DNA from: Sapria himalayana
Taxonomy: Eukaryota > Streptophyta > Magnoliopsida > Malpighiales > Rafflesiaceae
Reading direction: 5' to 3'
Assembly: GCA_029783825.1 (NCBI GenBank)
Contig: JAREIK010003421.1
Span: 1,004,358-1,068,357, forward strand
Length of the DNA stretch: 64,000 nucleotides
Position numbers and translations under genes: made by a program. This document shows positions 1 to 11,881 of this stretch, one piece after another. The first letter of the stretch is position 1. Each line of letters opens with the position of its first letter. Under the pieces are notes generated by a model. The model made no database searches. It worked only from the letters and a program-made list of their open reading frames with translations, and was not told the DNA's origin.

Positions 1-530
1 ATTAAAGAACTACTGAATTTTAGAAAAAACTAGATATACTCTATTATAGCAAGTTGCTAGTCAATAAATTATTCTTAAGGAAGAATCTTTACAAGTTACA
101 CATTGAAGAGGATGACTCATTTACCTCACAACTATATGAGTTTCAGATATTGATTAGCTAACTATCAACTACTTGCTATTAGATTAATAATGATGATAAT
201 GCTACTATCCTTCTCAATTCCCTACTTGATTCATATGATAATCTGATTATCACCATTGATAGTTGTACAATAATATTATCCTATGAAATAGTAATTACAG
301 TTCTACTATTAAAAGATATGAGGGTGAAAAATATGGTGAAATACTCTAAGGATGTATTATTTGTGAGGGGGAGGATTGAAGAATCGAAGGAAGAGTTAGT
401 CTAGAAGAGATTCCCAAGTCAAGAGGAAAATCAAAAATTATGAATAAGCTAATCATGATATGATGGAAGTGTGGTAGACATGGGCATTTCTAGAGGGACT
501 ACCAAAGATCTAAAAGATAACCGACTTAGG
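1..530 (+). pseudogene. copia A gag remnant with degenerate CCHC zinc knuckle
   Basis: Broken frames translate to typical copia gag (UBN2-type) text, including a stretch reading like LLNSLLDSYDNLIITI near 210-260. This matches the conserved LLxSLPxSYDxLVxxL region of copia gag. Near 465-500 the frame gives WKCGRHGHF then a stop and RDY, which is a CX2CX4HX4C nucleocapsid knuckle that has lost cysteines. Gag packages element RNA in virus-like particles. The start lies left of the window, and stops rule out expression. Confidence 0.75.
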
Positions 531-649
531 TCATGACATCATAATCACAAGTCATAGCTCAAGAAAGAGTTGGCTTGGAAGTCAAGGAGTCATCTACTAG
601 TGGAGACCTATATTTTGCTGAGGAATATGTCACTCATGTTAATAAAGAC

Positions 650-880
650 ATATAGTTTATCGACACAAGCATATCATATCACATGACTCCTCATCAAAGT
701 TGATTTAGTCATTATGAGCCTTATGATGGAAGAAATATGATAATATGAAAATGACTCAATGATTAAGATAGTTTTCCATGGGAACGTGAAGATGAAGATG
801 CATGATAGAATCTTAAAATTTATAATTAGAATCATTCATATTCTTCACTTAAACAAAAATATAATGTTTATTTATTTGAT
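650..880 (+). pseudogene. copia A aspartic protease remnant
   Basis: The frame beginning near 655 reads FIDTSISYHMTPHQS. This corresponds to the copia protease motif WxxDSGASxHMT with the catalytic Asp kept and neighbours changed. Downstream text (IVFHGNVKMKMHD) matches the usual glycine-turn segment before the protease C-terminus. Stops are frequent. The call rests on motif order after gag. Confidence 0.65.
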
Positions 881-1079
881 GATGGATACTAGTCTCAAAA
901 TTCAATTATGAAGACAAGTCTAAAAAGATGACATAAGAAATAATGATAATTACTTGAGGAACAGGATGTGGAAGTTTGTACAAGCTATTGGGAAGCACTA
1001 TCATGGGTGAAGCTAGGTCCTCAATTTTTGAGAAGAAATCAATGGAGAACTTTAAAGATATGAAGCAAGGCATATAAAT

Positions 1080-1552
1080 GAATATGAAGTCTAGTGATTT
1101 TATGAAATTGCACCATGGAAATATGGTGTCATGATAGAGTCTGAAATGGAGACTTGGAAACATGGAGTCACAATATGTAAACACAACATTATGATATTGA
1201 ACCATGTAGAAGAATTAGAGAGGAAAGTTCAGAGCTAGTGAACTACTAGTAGTGTTGTGCTAGAGAGACTCAGAGTTGAACTTGAAATTGTGACAAGGAG
1301 ATATGAGGTTGAAAAGAAGAACAAGCAGTCCCAAGAAAAAAACAAAAGTTTAGTATTATAATATAAAAACTCAAAGTTGTGATAAGAGTATAAGAAGATC
1401 AAGTTGGCAAAAGAGCAACTTGGGTCATGACTAGATACATAGTCATGACAGAAAGATACTAAGGCCTAGAAGAATAATAGTTTAGGGTCACTACAAGTAA
1501 ATTCAATGTCACTATAGGTAAATTCAATGTCATAAAAAGAGAATAAATAGCT
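1080..1552 (+). repeat. GTCATGAC-rich spacer in copia A
   Basis: This stretch lies between the protease and the pre-RT spacer, where the GAG-pre-integrase and integrase domains should be. It is made of degenerate repeats of phrases such as gagtcatgac and catggagtcac, with exact GTCATGAC at about 1424 and 1442. Copies B and C carry the same kind of block after the protease, so it is a property of the family. Confidence 0.6.
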
Positions 1553-1870
1553 ATGTGGATTTCAGAGTCATGTAGGGAAATTCATGTTTGTGACTATATT
1601 CAACTAGTTGCACAGAATCTTCTATTGAAGAGGTGGAGTAGACATGATTTTTATGACTCTGATGAGGATGATGTAGTAGATACAGATCCTACATTAATGA
1701 GGTCTAGATATGTCACAAACCTACCTAAAAGGTGTGAAGACAATGCATACATTGTTCTTCAGGTTACAAGGGATGAGCCATGTACTATATTGGAGACAAG
1801 AACCTATGGAATCCAATGTGGTGGGAGTAAGATAAAAAAATGTTTAGTCAAATATATGGGAGCCTCGTGA
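1553..1870 (+). pseudogene. copia A integrase-RT linker fragment
   Basis: This 105-codon open stretch reads through an acidic segment (YDSDEDDVVDTDP) into NLPKRCEDNAYIVLQVTRDEPCTI (shown only in part). It matches the connector between integrase and reverse transcriptase in plant copia polyproteins (acidic patch, then R..PP.RY.DY, then DEP.TY.EA). Element B has a homologous segment on the minus strand at 44000-44280. It is unlikely to be an independent gene. Confidence 0.65.
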
Positions 1871-1929
1871 AGTTAGCTCTGAATTCAAAGGAAATTGAAA
1901 GGTAGTGAATATCAAAAGCTTTTGTTGGT

Positions 1930-2696
1930 GTAAACTTGAGTTTGGAATAAAGAAGATTGTGATTCGACAAATGTGAGGCTATCCACTACATCTAAACTAA
2001 GATGTTTGGTAGTAATTTTATCACTATAACCTTGAATATGGATGATATTCTATTAGTAAAAAATAACATAAACATGATTATTTTGGTGAGGAGGTTGCTT
2101 GTCAACAAGTTTGCTATGATTAATCTCGAGGCATCAAACCTTGTACTTGGCATTGAGATCTAGAGAGATAGGAAGAAAAAAGACATTGTATCTCGAGCAA
2201 AAGTGGCATGTGGAAGACATATTTTGGAGATATAATATGTCTAGTTATAAGCCTATGTGGACTCAAATGGTGACTAGTATGAATATGACATTTGAGAAAT
2301 GCCCTTCTACTCTACTAGGAAAAAAAAGAGATGGATGTCATTCCATATATATTGCAATTGGGAGTCTCATATTTCATTGAAAGTACTAGACCTAATATGT
2401 CACATGTGAGAGTGTTGAGCATATTTATGTTCAATTTGAGAAATGAGCATTGGAATACAATCAAATGAGTACTTAGGTGTCTTCATGTTACTTTTGATTA
2501 TGTATTATAGTTAGTAGAAATAGCAATGAAGAGATTCTTGATGTCAGTGAATTAGTTGATGCTAACATTGAGTGGAGATGTAGAGATTCGGAGGTCTACA
2601 AGCTGGTAGTTTTTATTTTGTATTGTAGTTTTATAAGTTAGATGAGTAAAAACTAAGTTGTAGTTTTCCTTTCATCCATGGAGCTAGAGTATATGG
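1930..2696 (+). pseudogene. copia A reverse transcriptase C-terminus and RNase H, 5' part
   Basis: Around 2030-2065 the frame reads NMDDILLVKNNI, the YVDDILL catalytic box of copia RT with Y and V changed. It runs into KKTLYLEQ and RRYNMSS-like text at 2160-2270, the conserved end of the RT domain. RNase H follows with HSIYIAIGSL near 2340 and SSMELEYMV at 2670-2695, where it is cut by the LINE. The N-terminal half of RT is missing, which suggests an internal deletion near 1905-1930. Confidence 0.8.
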
Positions 2697-2698
2697 TT
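2687..2698. repeat. Left target-site duplication of the LINE
   Basis: GAGTATATGGTT here matches GAGTATATAGTT at 10725-10736 with one mismatch. Both lie in the copia RNase H frame (EYM / EYI). A short poly-T (about 2697-2703) follows, which is the LINE poly(A) tail seen from this strand. The last two T are shared between duplication and tail. Confidence 0.7.
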
Positions 2699-3349
2699 TT
2701 TTTCAACACAAATTTTATTAAAATGGCACACACAAGTTTACATAAGACTAAAAAGTTGGCTAATTTAGGCAACCCACTGAATTCCTATGCACCCGAGGTA
2801 CTATGCGCATAATATCTCCAATTATGCTTTACATAAATCTCAAATCAAAAGAAAAACAAGGTGTCAGGCATAAATAATACATTAAAAAAAAAACTTTTAA
2901 AAGCATATATAGTTCCCAAGTGTTAAGTGTTGCTTTCTCTTTGAAGCTTTTCTAGTACTCCAATTATGCTTCAAGATCTTATCTTGTCTGCATTAATCTA
3001 TCTTTGGTTCATTCTTTATGATTTTATCTTTGTCTCTTCTTTTTTTCTTACCTGTAAACTTGCAAGTATGTATACTTGCCTACCAAGTTTTTGGAAATAC
3101 TTACCAGCAATTGACATTGGATTGAAGGTTTGTTTGACCCACGATCCAGCACACTAAGCCTATAAGCATCTATGTTTCTAAACAAATCTAATAACTCAAA
3201 ATAATGTAAGGTATAGAAGTAATACAAAAGAGTAAATAAAGCAACAATACGCACCACCTTTTTTAGCTCATAATTTAATGAATTTCTGATATTCAACGTA
3301 TATAAATATAATACTGATTTTTATGTCCTTGATATAGTTTTTTTAGCAT

Positions 3350-6300
3350 TTAACTTTTGGCCCAAGTGCTAAGGTAATATTTTAAATTACAAGAGTCAAT
3401 TTTGAAGATAATCCTCTCTTTCAAAATTTTTTTCGCTTTGAATCTAACATCATTGTGTTCTTTCCATATTTTCCAAATTATCAACAAAAGAATATATTTT
3501 TGTATCCAATGTTCTTCTACTGGAATTTTTGCATTAGTGAGTTTATTGAACTTGAAAGCTTGTTTAATAGTATGATTTAAGTTGTTCTGGTATGAATAGA
3601 ATTTCTGCCTAATTGAGTGGGATTCATTGCAATGTAACATAAATGAAGACACATTTTTTTCATTTGGATAGTTGATGCAATTAGAGGCCAAGTTAATTCC
3701 TTTTGTTTTTAAAATGTCTTTAGTAGGAATAAAATTATTCACTAATCTTTAATCGAGAAACGAAATTTTTTATTGAATATGTTTATGTCATATTTTTATA
3801 AGATCCGTTGTTACATAGCCTCTAATGTGAAATACATCCCAGGATGACTTAAACATAAAAGGACCTTTGTTCGATAGCCATATAGATTTATCATATTAAT
3901 ACTTTTTTATCTTAATAATTCTTTCAACCATACTAGGAGGAACTACCATGTTTAGTTTCTATAGCATTAGTTAAGGTATTCAAACATATTTTATCAAAAT
4001 TCAGCCACTTATCATGCCAAAATGATAAATCACCATTACCCAATATCTAGGCAATATAATCTTCCATTTCATCACTTCTTTTTTAATTCTTTTCTAAACT
4101 TGGGTATCAATATGTTTTTTCTTAGTGATGAGTGAACCAGGCCGATATTATCTCTCTCAAGAATTTATTTAGAAGAGGCTATTTGGTACGGAATTCCTAC
4201 CATAATTTGACATCCATCACTTTGGATATACCTCATAATTTTTTAAATCCTAGACCCCCTCTTCTCTTGGTTTACATAGATTTTTCCACTTTGTCCATCT
4301 CAAATATTTCATTTTTTTCTCGTAACCCCATAAGAATCTAGAAATATATCTTTCCATCATTTTGATTATTGTGAGAGAGGGTTTAGCCGCATGAATTAAA
4401 TATAATGGAATTGAGGAAAGTACATGTTTTATCAATGTGATTTTTCCTCCTTAGTAAATAGTTTCTTGGACTATCCTTCTATTTGATTTTAGAATTTAAT
4501 GAGAATGTTATTAAAATATTTGCTCTTACTATGACTTTTATAAAGAGAATATCTCAAGTATGTAATCTGAAACTCTTGCTTCTCCATGTGCAATAAGTTT
4601 TTTAGATTGATAATTCTTTTTGATTTGGTGTTTGCTTTGTGGTAAAAGCTACTTTTTTCAAAATTAATAGTCTGACATGAAACATCCTCGTATTTTTTTA
4701 GAACTTCCCTAGCCTTTTTAATGGAGCTGCTCAGCTGATTCATAAAGATTATGGTATCATTAGTATAGGCTAAGTGACTTGCCATCACATTGCTCCTAGT
4801 CAAATATTTAACTACGGGTCATTTTTTGTAAAGGCCATGAAGACTTTTGGAATGATACTTCTCCATGAGAACAAACAATACTAGAGACTATGGATCTCCT
4901 TGTCGTAGACCTCAAGTGGATTGGAAGAAACTCGATACTTCTCTACTTATCATTACGAAAAACCTATTATGAGAATCACATCAGTCTATCATATTGTTCT
5001 ACAAATCTGGGAAACTAAATTTGGCCAATGTCCTAAGTAGGTAAGACTAATCAACAATATCATAACTCATAAACTTTCTTCATATCAATTTTTAAAATCA
5101 AGTTTCCACCTTTATTCTCTTTCGAGATGAGATGGGCCAGTCTTGTGCTAAGGGTATATTATTAAATATATTTTTATTCGGCATAAAGCTGACTTGATTA
5201 TCTAAAATGAACTTATGGAGAACTAATTTGACTCTCAAAAACAACATTTTTGAGATTATTTTGTATGATGCATTACATAGACTAATCGATATATTTTCTT
5301 TCGATCTTATTGAGTTATCTTTTTTTGGGATATAATGAAATTATGGTATTATGGAAGGGCCTTGGGAATTCTTCCTTATTGAAGAAACTCAAGCAACCTT
5401 CCAAAACATTTCTCTCTTCATGATTTTGGATTTCTCAGCAAAACTTATAGAAGAAAAAGGAAAAGCCATCCATTATGTGAATGCTATCCAATTTGATATC
5501 AAACAATGCTTCTCTAAACTTCTTCAAGAGTTGGAGGTTTACCATTTATATAGATCCTCTACATCCTTAGTAGAAATCATGCGAGGAATACATTCTAATC
5601 AATCTTTTCCCACATCAGTTTTGGTAAGAAACTTATGATAATATTCAACACCATACTTTCTAATCTCCTCTTCATTGGTTGATAAATTTTGTATCATCAA
5701 CCCATCAATGGTGAATAGATTTGGTTATTCTATTATTAACCAATGAATGAAATAATTTTGTGTTTTTATCACATTCTTTGAGCCATTTGATTAAAGATTT
5801 GTGCTTCTAGTAGATTTCTTCTATTAGAAGCAGATCATCCTGATCATTTATGGCTTCTTTAAATTTATTTTACTCTCCTAAATACATGAAACATCTCATT
5901 CTCTTTCTGCCTTTGTAATGAGGTCTTCAACCTTGTTTATTTTTTTATAATATCTCCAAAAACATTTATATTCCAAGCTCAAAGTCCTTGTTTTAGGCTG
6001 AATAATTTATAAGCCCATTTATTATGTCCAATTTTCTTAGTAGGATAATTCCAATTTCTTTTCACGATTTCATGAAAATCTTTATGTTTAACCCATATGT
6101 GTTGAAATTTGAAAGATGCTTTTTTTTATGATTATCATTACTCCATTCTATTAATAAGTGAGAATGATTTGAGGTAGCTCTATTAATTTGTCTAATTCTT
6201 AATCGAAAAAATTGTTGGTTTCATTCATGATTGATTAGAACTCTATCCAATCTAGCTCATATTTTTCCAGTAATCCAAACATATTGGGATCCTTCAAATC

Positions 6301-6818
6301 TCATGTCTGCTAGACCACTATCTAAAATACAATTATTGAAGTTCTCCATCGACCTCAATATTAGAAGTCTTCCACCTATTTTCTCTTTACAATTATAAAC
6401 TATGTTGAAATCTTTTGCTACCTACCGAGGTTATATAATTCCTTGGGAAATGATATGGATTTGAGACCATAGTTCTCTTCTTTTTGGTATGCTACATTTG
6501 GCATAAGCTATTGTAAGATAAAAATTATGTTTCCACAACTTACTACTTACACCTAAATGTACTGCCTGAGTTTCATTTTCCATTATATTAATATCAACTT
6601 CTTCTTTCTAGAAAATCCAAATTGTATTATTTGGATTATTTTAGGTAAAAGTATAATTAAGTTTAATCTTGAATTCTTTTAATTAGTTTTCTTTTAGGAA
6701 TGGTTCAATTATTACCAATATGAAATATCTTTACTTTGTGAGTTTTATAAATTTTTTGAACTCTCCTTAATACATTTGATTTTCCTAATCCTTTAATATT
6801 TTATGCTAGAATCATCAT
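3350..6818 (-). pseudogene. LINE ORF2 (endonuclease, reverse transcriptase, zf-RVT)
   Basis: ORF2 starts near 6818 with MMILA, a stop, then NIKGLGK, the usual N-terminus of the L1-type endonuclease (MMILSWNIRGLG). Endonuclease text continues with SIPKRRELW, DFNI, LDRVLIN and HSHLLIEW down to about 6130. RT text begins near 5300 (ISLCNASYKIISKML) and includes LLRTLAKFSFPD and GLRQGDP. The catalytic box reads AYTND instead of AYADD near 4750. It continues through VLSSIPLYL and FLWGY at 4250-4435. A zf-RVT-like segment (INLASNC, LHCNESHSIR) and a C-terminal LLIIWKIWKEHN lie at 3350-3742. Frames break repeatedly and the altered catalytic box makes activity impossible. Confidence 0.88.
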
Positions 6819-7689
6819 AATTGGATGTTTTGCTCTCCGCCTAAGGCATGCAAGCATTCCTCATCCTCTTCCTTAGTAGTTATTAGTTTTCTAGCATATC
6901 ATCACTAATCTCTTGACATTAAAGATTCCAATTGGCAAGTATCAAGTCACTTGTCGAACCATGCTTATTAGGAGTAACTTAGACTTCAGTATTCGAGACA
7001 TATATTGGAGCTTCTATGTTTAGGAATTCCAAGCTTGGGTCTTTACCTATCTCCTCTTTGGCAGAAGAAGATGAGGCTCAATCATGACTTAAAGAATTAG
7101 TAAGTCCAATAGTGTTGAAGGATATTTGTGTCTCGTCATAAATACTACTAATGGTAGTATGTTCATTGGAGAGATGTGGGATGATGAATCAATATTAGAT
7201 TCTACATCATCCAATATGGGTGGGAGATCTCTCCCCTTCCAATGAGGAATTAAAATTCTCAAGGTTATCAGTCTTTTGGGATTGAGCTTTCATCACTATT
7301 GGGTAGTAATACCAATATGCATATCTAGGACAAACCATGTTCTTTCCTCCTTGCATGTAAGCCTTATGAGTGCTTACAATTTTTTAGTAAGAAAGGTCCT
7401 TATTAAACATAATCCGATAAATCTTTAATGAGGAAACCAATATCTCCCCCTTGCTTGAGGAGTCAATCTCAAGCGGATCTTGAAAAGTTTCCTACAAAAG
7501 AATAGGTGGATCCTCTGGCTAGGGCTCAAGAGGATTCAAGCCTTCAATTTCCAAGTTAATTATAGAATCAAGGATTTTAAATTTATTATATGTCTCAACC
7601 ATCTGCTTCCTAACCTTTGAAGATTTGTTTTAAATGGACTAGATTTGGGAGATTTCGTCTCCCTTGGTATCGTGTTCCTTTGGGCATCA

Positions 7690-8760
7690 TTATTTTCCCT
7701 TGCTTTTGGTTTCCAAGCCATTTTGATTTCTTAGGTTTAGGCTTACTTTCAAATTGGTTTGGTGGGTTTCTTGGGCTAACTTGTTTGGAACCAAAATTTT
7801 TCTTATTGCTTTTTTATAGGCTTTTTGTAGCTTGGTTTCCTTGAAATAGCACACCTCTATTGAATGCCCCACTTTGTAACTGGAAGAGCAATATTTAGAG
7901 ATATTCATGTATTAATTTCTTTGCCATAACAATGAATTTCAAAACCTATCCATATTTGTTGGATTGGTTTCTTGGATACGTCAACTACTATATATAATTT
8001 GTTTTGATTATCTGTTTTGTATAACCAAATTATTTCAGTTTTAATATTTTCATGTAAGTACAAAAAACAAAATATTAAAAGTTCGGGAATACAGCAATAG
8101 TACAATATCGGAGGTCCCGCTGTCTGGCCAGTGAGCCGAAGAATTTTTAGAGCAGAGCCTGGCCTGTCCGAATGATCCGACCCACTTCGGTTAATTAAAC
8201 CAAAAATTGTATTAATATAAATTATATTTATTTTATGTTTTGGGGCTGATATTTTTTGGGGTGGGGAACTGTTCATCTATTTCTCATTTTCTGTGTGATT
8301 TTATCACGACTATTTATACTACATAAACTGTATGAATTCTAGATATTTTTGGTTTAATTTGTAAATGCATGAGTATTTTTCTGGTGAATGTAGCTAGTCG
8401 TGTTGAATGACTAGTGAACCACGTTATTCTTGTGTTTCTGTTTCTTTTTTTTGATTCTACCATGGTTGGGTTGTGGTTATAAATTATATATATATATTGT
8501 TTGTTGTTGTTTCTCTATTGTTCTCTTATTCTGAATCACAATCTTGGAAGTATAATTACCCAAGATCAACTTCTACCAACAGTCTATATGAAGCTGAAGT
8601 GGGCAAAAACATCTTCATTGCTTCAACGACACAAAGTGGGCATCCAATCAAACTTGCTAAAGATAACAATATATATGTGTCACATAAATATATTTATAAG
8701 AGAGGAAAATTTGTCCAAATCAAAACAATTAAACTTTTTTTAAAAATATTGAAGTGAGGC
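7690..8760 (-). pseudogene. LINE ORF1 (DUF4283-like plus zinc knuckle), split by a solo LTR
   Basis: Right to left, frames read SLASLIGCPL near 8640, then YRLLVEVD up to the solo LTR at 8565. The same protein resumes on the other side at 7985 with VDVSKKPIQQIWIGFEI. A knuckle CSSSYKVGHSIEVC follows near 7850-7895 (CX2CX4HX4C with the second Cys lost). This is the order of plant LINE ORF1, an RNA-binding protein. The VEVD/VDVS continuity across the insertion proves the 580-bp element entered this ORF. The exact ORF1 start is not visible. Confidence 0.75.
7986..8565 (+). mobile_element. Solo LTR, copy 1 (580 bp), in LINE ORF1
   Basis: The segment starts TACTATATATAATTT and ends CCCAAGA. It is flanked by perfect 5-bp duplications TCAAC (7981-7985 and 8566-8570). 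Homologous segments lie at 40739-41350 and 48647-49229, each also with 5-bp duplications. The copies share internal landmarks: aggtcccgctgtc-like, gaaccacgttat, and a TATA-like run near the 3' end. No internal element region adjoins any copy, so all three look like solo LTRs. The strand is arbitrary, but all three copies lie the same way. Confidence 0.85.
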
Positions 8761-9068
8761 ATCAATTGAAGGAGAGGGAGACTAATCGCCATTGAGTTTA
8801 TGTAAAAGGATTTTTTTAGCTATATTTTAGAATAATCTATCTCATATGAAAATCAAATCAAGACGTATCTCGATTCAATTAAACACAATTCAAAAGTACC
8901 TATTAAATTGGCTTTTACTTTCAAAAATTCCCCAGTTTCTTTTGGTTGAGTGTTCGCATTTGAGGCTTTTCCTAACAAGAATAAAAATATACAAATGACT
9001 TCTAATCATAATCTCTTTTCTTGAGATTAATAATCTGTGATGCCCATCCACATGTATTATGGCTATGG

Positions 9069-9525
9069 TAGATGTGTCAAATGGGCCGGGCAGCCCAGAG
9101 CCCGACCCAGTTCAACAATGTCTAGCCTGGCACTGCATGGTTTTGGAACCATGGCATGGGCCGAGCATGGCCAACTCTTAGCATGGTTCATGTCATGTCG
9201 GGCCAACACAATCCATGCCTCGTGTTGGGCCATGCATGGCCCATGTGCCCGGCTCGACGTCATGGTAAACCAGCCCAAAAACCTAACTAGATTTTTTTAA
9301 TCTAGCTGGAAAACTAGGTATGACTCGGCCCGACCCAGAAAGTCTAGACATTACCCAGGTAAGAGCCGGGCAAGCGGGATGTGATAGGCTCACACTTTTC
9401 AAGTCGTTCCTTGATTGGCACAGCATGATTACTATACTGAGTCGTGCCGGACATGACACTGTAGCCCAATTGGGCAACCAAAAATCAGGCTTGCCCAGTT
9501 CGACCCGGCCCATTTGACACCTCTA
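9069..9525. mobile_element. hAT-type MITE, 457 bp, in the LINE 5' region
   Basis: Terminal inverted repeats read TAGATGTGTCAAATGGGCC at the left and TAGAGGTGTCAAATGGGCC as the reverse complement of the right end (one mismatch). The 8-bp flanks are GGCTATGG and GGCTAGGG (7 of 8). The ends match those of the 3.4-kb hAT at 54144-57532, and no transposase is encoded. The GC-rich interior gives several spurious open frames on both strands. It is a non-autonomous hAT. Confidence 0.88.
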
Positions 9526-10736
9526 GGCTAGGGGTCCGCCGATTCAAGTGAAAGCCTTGATGCAAATTATCAAAAATTATTTTTCTTTTTTTATTTGAGC
9601 TAAAAATCATTTTGTATTCCTTCCTACAATTCTTTTACTTACTAGCCAATTCATCATGTGCAACACATTCATGCTTCTCTCCATAATGCATACCACAATA
9701 CTATCATAGCCATAAAGCATGCCATGAGGAGTAAGGGAATTTGTTGACTTAACTTTCTCTTGCATTGGCGGCCCAAATTCCTTTTGCTTATTGCCCTTTA
9801 GGACTTTGTTATTTTTGTTTATATATTTATTTGTGCTGCTTGGTTTCCAGCTTGCTCTTTTCCTTATTTCTTTACTTGCAATGGTCCAGTACTCTTAACT
9901 TTAGGCTCTTTATCTTCCTTCGAAACCCTACATGCATTGTTAGCTAAGATTGTGCCAAAGTATATGCCCTTCTTAATCACCTTAGCTTTCATTATGCATG
10001 CTATTACTCTTTAAAATATAGGGGTCAAAATCTAAATTAATTGGATTATCTTTATGTTCATTTTTATTATTTTAACATATACAATGATAATTCAATTTTG
10101 AGTTGCAACTAGATTTATTCAAGTCTTGCATCCCCAACTTCATTGCTTCAATAATTTATAACCCCTTATCACTTTCCAAAAGCATAGAAATAAAAGCATC
10201 CGACTTTAAATTCTTTAGAAACATATTTATAATTATACTTTTATTTTGATGTTATCCATTTTGAGTGCTAACAAAAAAAACATAAAAAAATGTTGAAAAA
10301 ATAGAAAAATACTTCAAAAAATAAAGCCACCCAGCCCTTAAACCCAACACTAGAAGTCCATTGGCACTGTCATGTGGCTTCATACATGACCTTTGGTCAC
10401 TGAAACAGCCAAATAGCAGTCATCAGTCATTATGCTAATGTTGATGTTCCAGGATGTGCTCAAAAATGTGCCTCAATGACACAAGTTTTGCATGTGCGGA
10501 ATTTTCCTTGGCTGCTAGAACTATTTTTTTTCCCAAAATTTTAACAAACTCATTATAGTATCTTGTAAACATGTACATCACCTCTTTAGTGTTGCAAAAT
10601 GAACGCCCAATTCAAGTTGATGTGCCTTGGATCTACTCACCTCAAATTCACCTAAAGCTCTCCGAAAATTGCCTTGATGATCACCCTTTTTCAGAGCTAG
10701 ATGTGTAGATTCATGCAACTGATCGAGTATATAGTT

Positions 10737-11030
10737 ATTATTCATGCAAGTAAACTATCTATTTAGATATTATAGTTGTGTGTAGAGCTTGGTTTTGAGT
10801 AGAAGGATCTGATGCTCATATGTGATAGTCAAAGTGTCATTTATCTAGCAAAGAATGTAACCTTCCATTCAAGAGCAAGTTGATATTTAGTATTATTTCA
10901 TTCAAGATCAAGTTGACCACAAATTAATTTTGTTAGAGAAAATTGGCGTGAAAAAAAATATTACTACTTACTTGATGAAAGCTATGGTTATGGAGAAATG
11001 TTAGTGATGCAAAGCTGAGACTGGGATGTT
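10737..11030 (+). pseudogene. copia A RNase H, 3' part
   Basis: The copia frame resumes after the LINE: HASK, then LCVELGFE, a stop, KDLMLICDSQSVIYLAKN (approximate), FHSR, and ENIGVKK-like text. This matches the C-terminal half of plant copia RNase H (ELGxxQ, CDSQSAIxLAKN, FHxRTKHID, HFIRD). It joins directly to the part ending at 2696, confirming that both halves are one element. Confidence 0.82.
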
Positions 11031-11056
11031 GAAGAAGTATTCACCATGTAAGAAAA

Positions 11057-11643
11057 TATTATGATTGACTCATATTTCTTTTGAAATTGTTGCATGTATA
11101 GTAGAGTCACGACTCTATTGTGCGATGTCTTGATTAAACTAAAGCTAAAAGATTTACTAAGGAGTCACAACATATTCTATGGAATCATAACTGTACTAAA
11201 ACTAGAACAACTAGTAATAGTTGCTACTAGAGACTATGCTTTGTAGTCATGACTTGTATTGTGAAGTTGTGACTCAACTTAAGCAGTAACATGTCTTATT
11301 ATGTCATGACCATATTATGTGGTTCCATGACATTATTAGTATCTCAACGTGTTTTATGATGTTGTTATTGATAACTAATTAAGATTTCAAGTCATGGATT
11401 ATTCTCTAGGGTTGCCACATTAATGAAGACTTGACATATTATATGTCATCGCAACTTTAGTGTAGTAAAGGGTTTTTTACTTTACTATTAAAGCTTATAA
11501 GTAAAGTATAAAAATAAAGTATGTAAGAAGTGAAACAAAAATATTGCTTCTCTGCAAAGCATGAATACTATAAATAATTTTTTCTCATATTCTACATGTT
11601 CTTTTTCTCTCTCTTTCTTCTCTCTCTCCCCTCTTCCATTCGG

Positions 11644-11682
<39 letters not shown>

Positions 11683-11881
11683 TCTTGTATGAAAGTTCTA
11701 TTTTTTATTAATTTTTCTCCTCGGAAACCCTAAACCCTAATAGCCATCCTAACTCCTAGTATATGAAGCAAATTACTTTAAGTATTGTCGAGATCCTAAC
11801 ATATCGTATTGGAGAATTATGATCACCATGATTCCTAACATATGTATCAAATATCATCCTCGGTACCTTTGAAGCCTAACA
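11057..11881 (+). mobile_element. 3' LTR of copia A (825 bp)
   Basis: It begins TATTATGATTGACTC, the counterpart of TGTTAGGATCTAACTC in element C, and ends GCCTAACA. It contains several GTCATGAC words, a (TG)n microsatellite at 11647-11679 and the AAACCCTAA-type text also seen near the end of the C LTRs. It lies just downstream of RNase H, as a 3' LTR should. The 5' partner is outside the window. Confidence 0.75.

Larger units (their letters stand above)
2697..10724 (-). mobile_element. L1-type LINE, full length but inactive, inserted in copia A
   Basis: This minus-strand non-LTR retrotransposon has its 3' poly(A) at about 2697-2703. Read from right to left it has a long 5' region, ORF1 with DUF4283-like and zinc-knuckle segments, then ORF2 with endonuclease, reverse transcriptase and a zinc-binding/C-terminal region. 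Target duplications of about 12 bp flank it, and the copia RNase H frame resumes after it. Subtracting a nested solo LTR and a MITE leaves about 7 kb, normal for a plant LINE. Stops and frameshifts are dense, and the RT catalytic motif is changed. Confidence 0.85.
1..11881 (+). mobile_element. Ty1/copia retrotransposon A, 5' truncated by the window edge, split by a LINE
   Basis: This is a decayed copia element on the plus strand. In order it shows gag, a CCHC knuckle remnant, a protease-like segment, a spacer, the C-terminal half of reverse transcriptase, RNase H and a 3' LTR. RNase H stops at about 2696 and resumes at about 10737; the gap is the minus-strand LINE. Many stops and frameshifts interrupt it. 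The integrase and the N-terminal half of RT are not visible, so it is defective even apart from the LINE. Its 5' LTR lies outside the window. It belongs to the same family as elements B and C here: gag, spacer and LTR can be aligned by eye. Confidence 0.85.

Noticed and set aside
9037..9517. Open frames of 65-87 codons on both strands
   Set aside because: They lie inside a GC-rich MITE bounded by inverted repeats and target duplications, so they are not genes.
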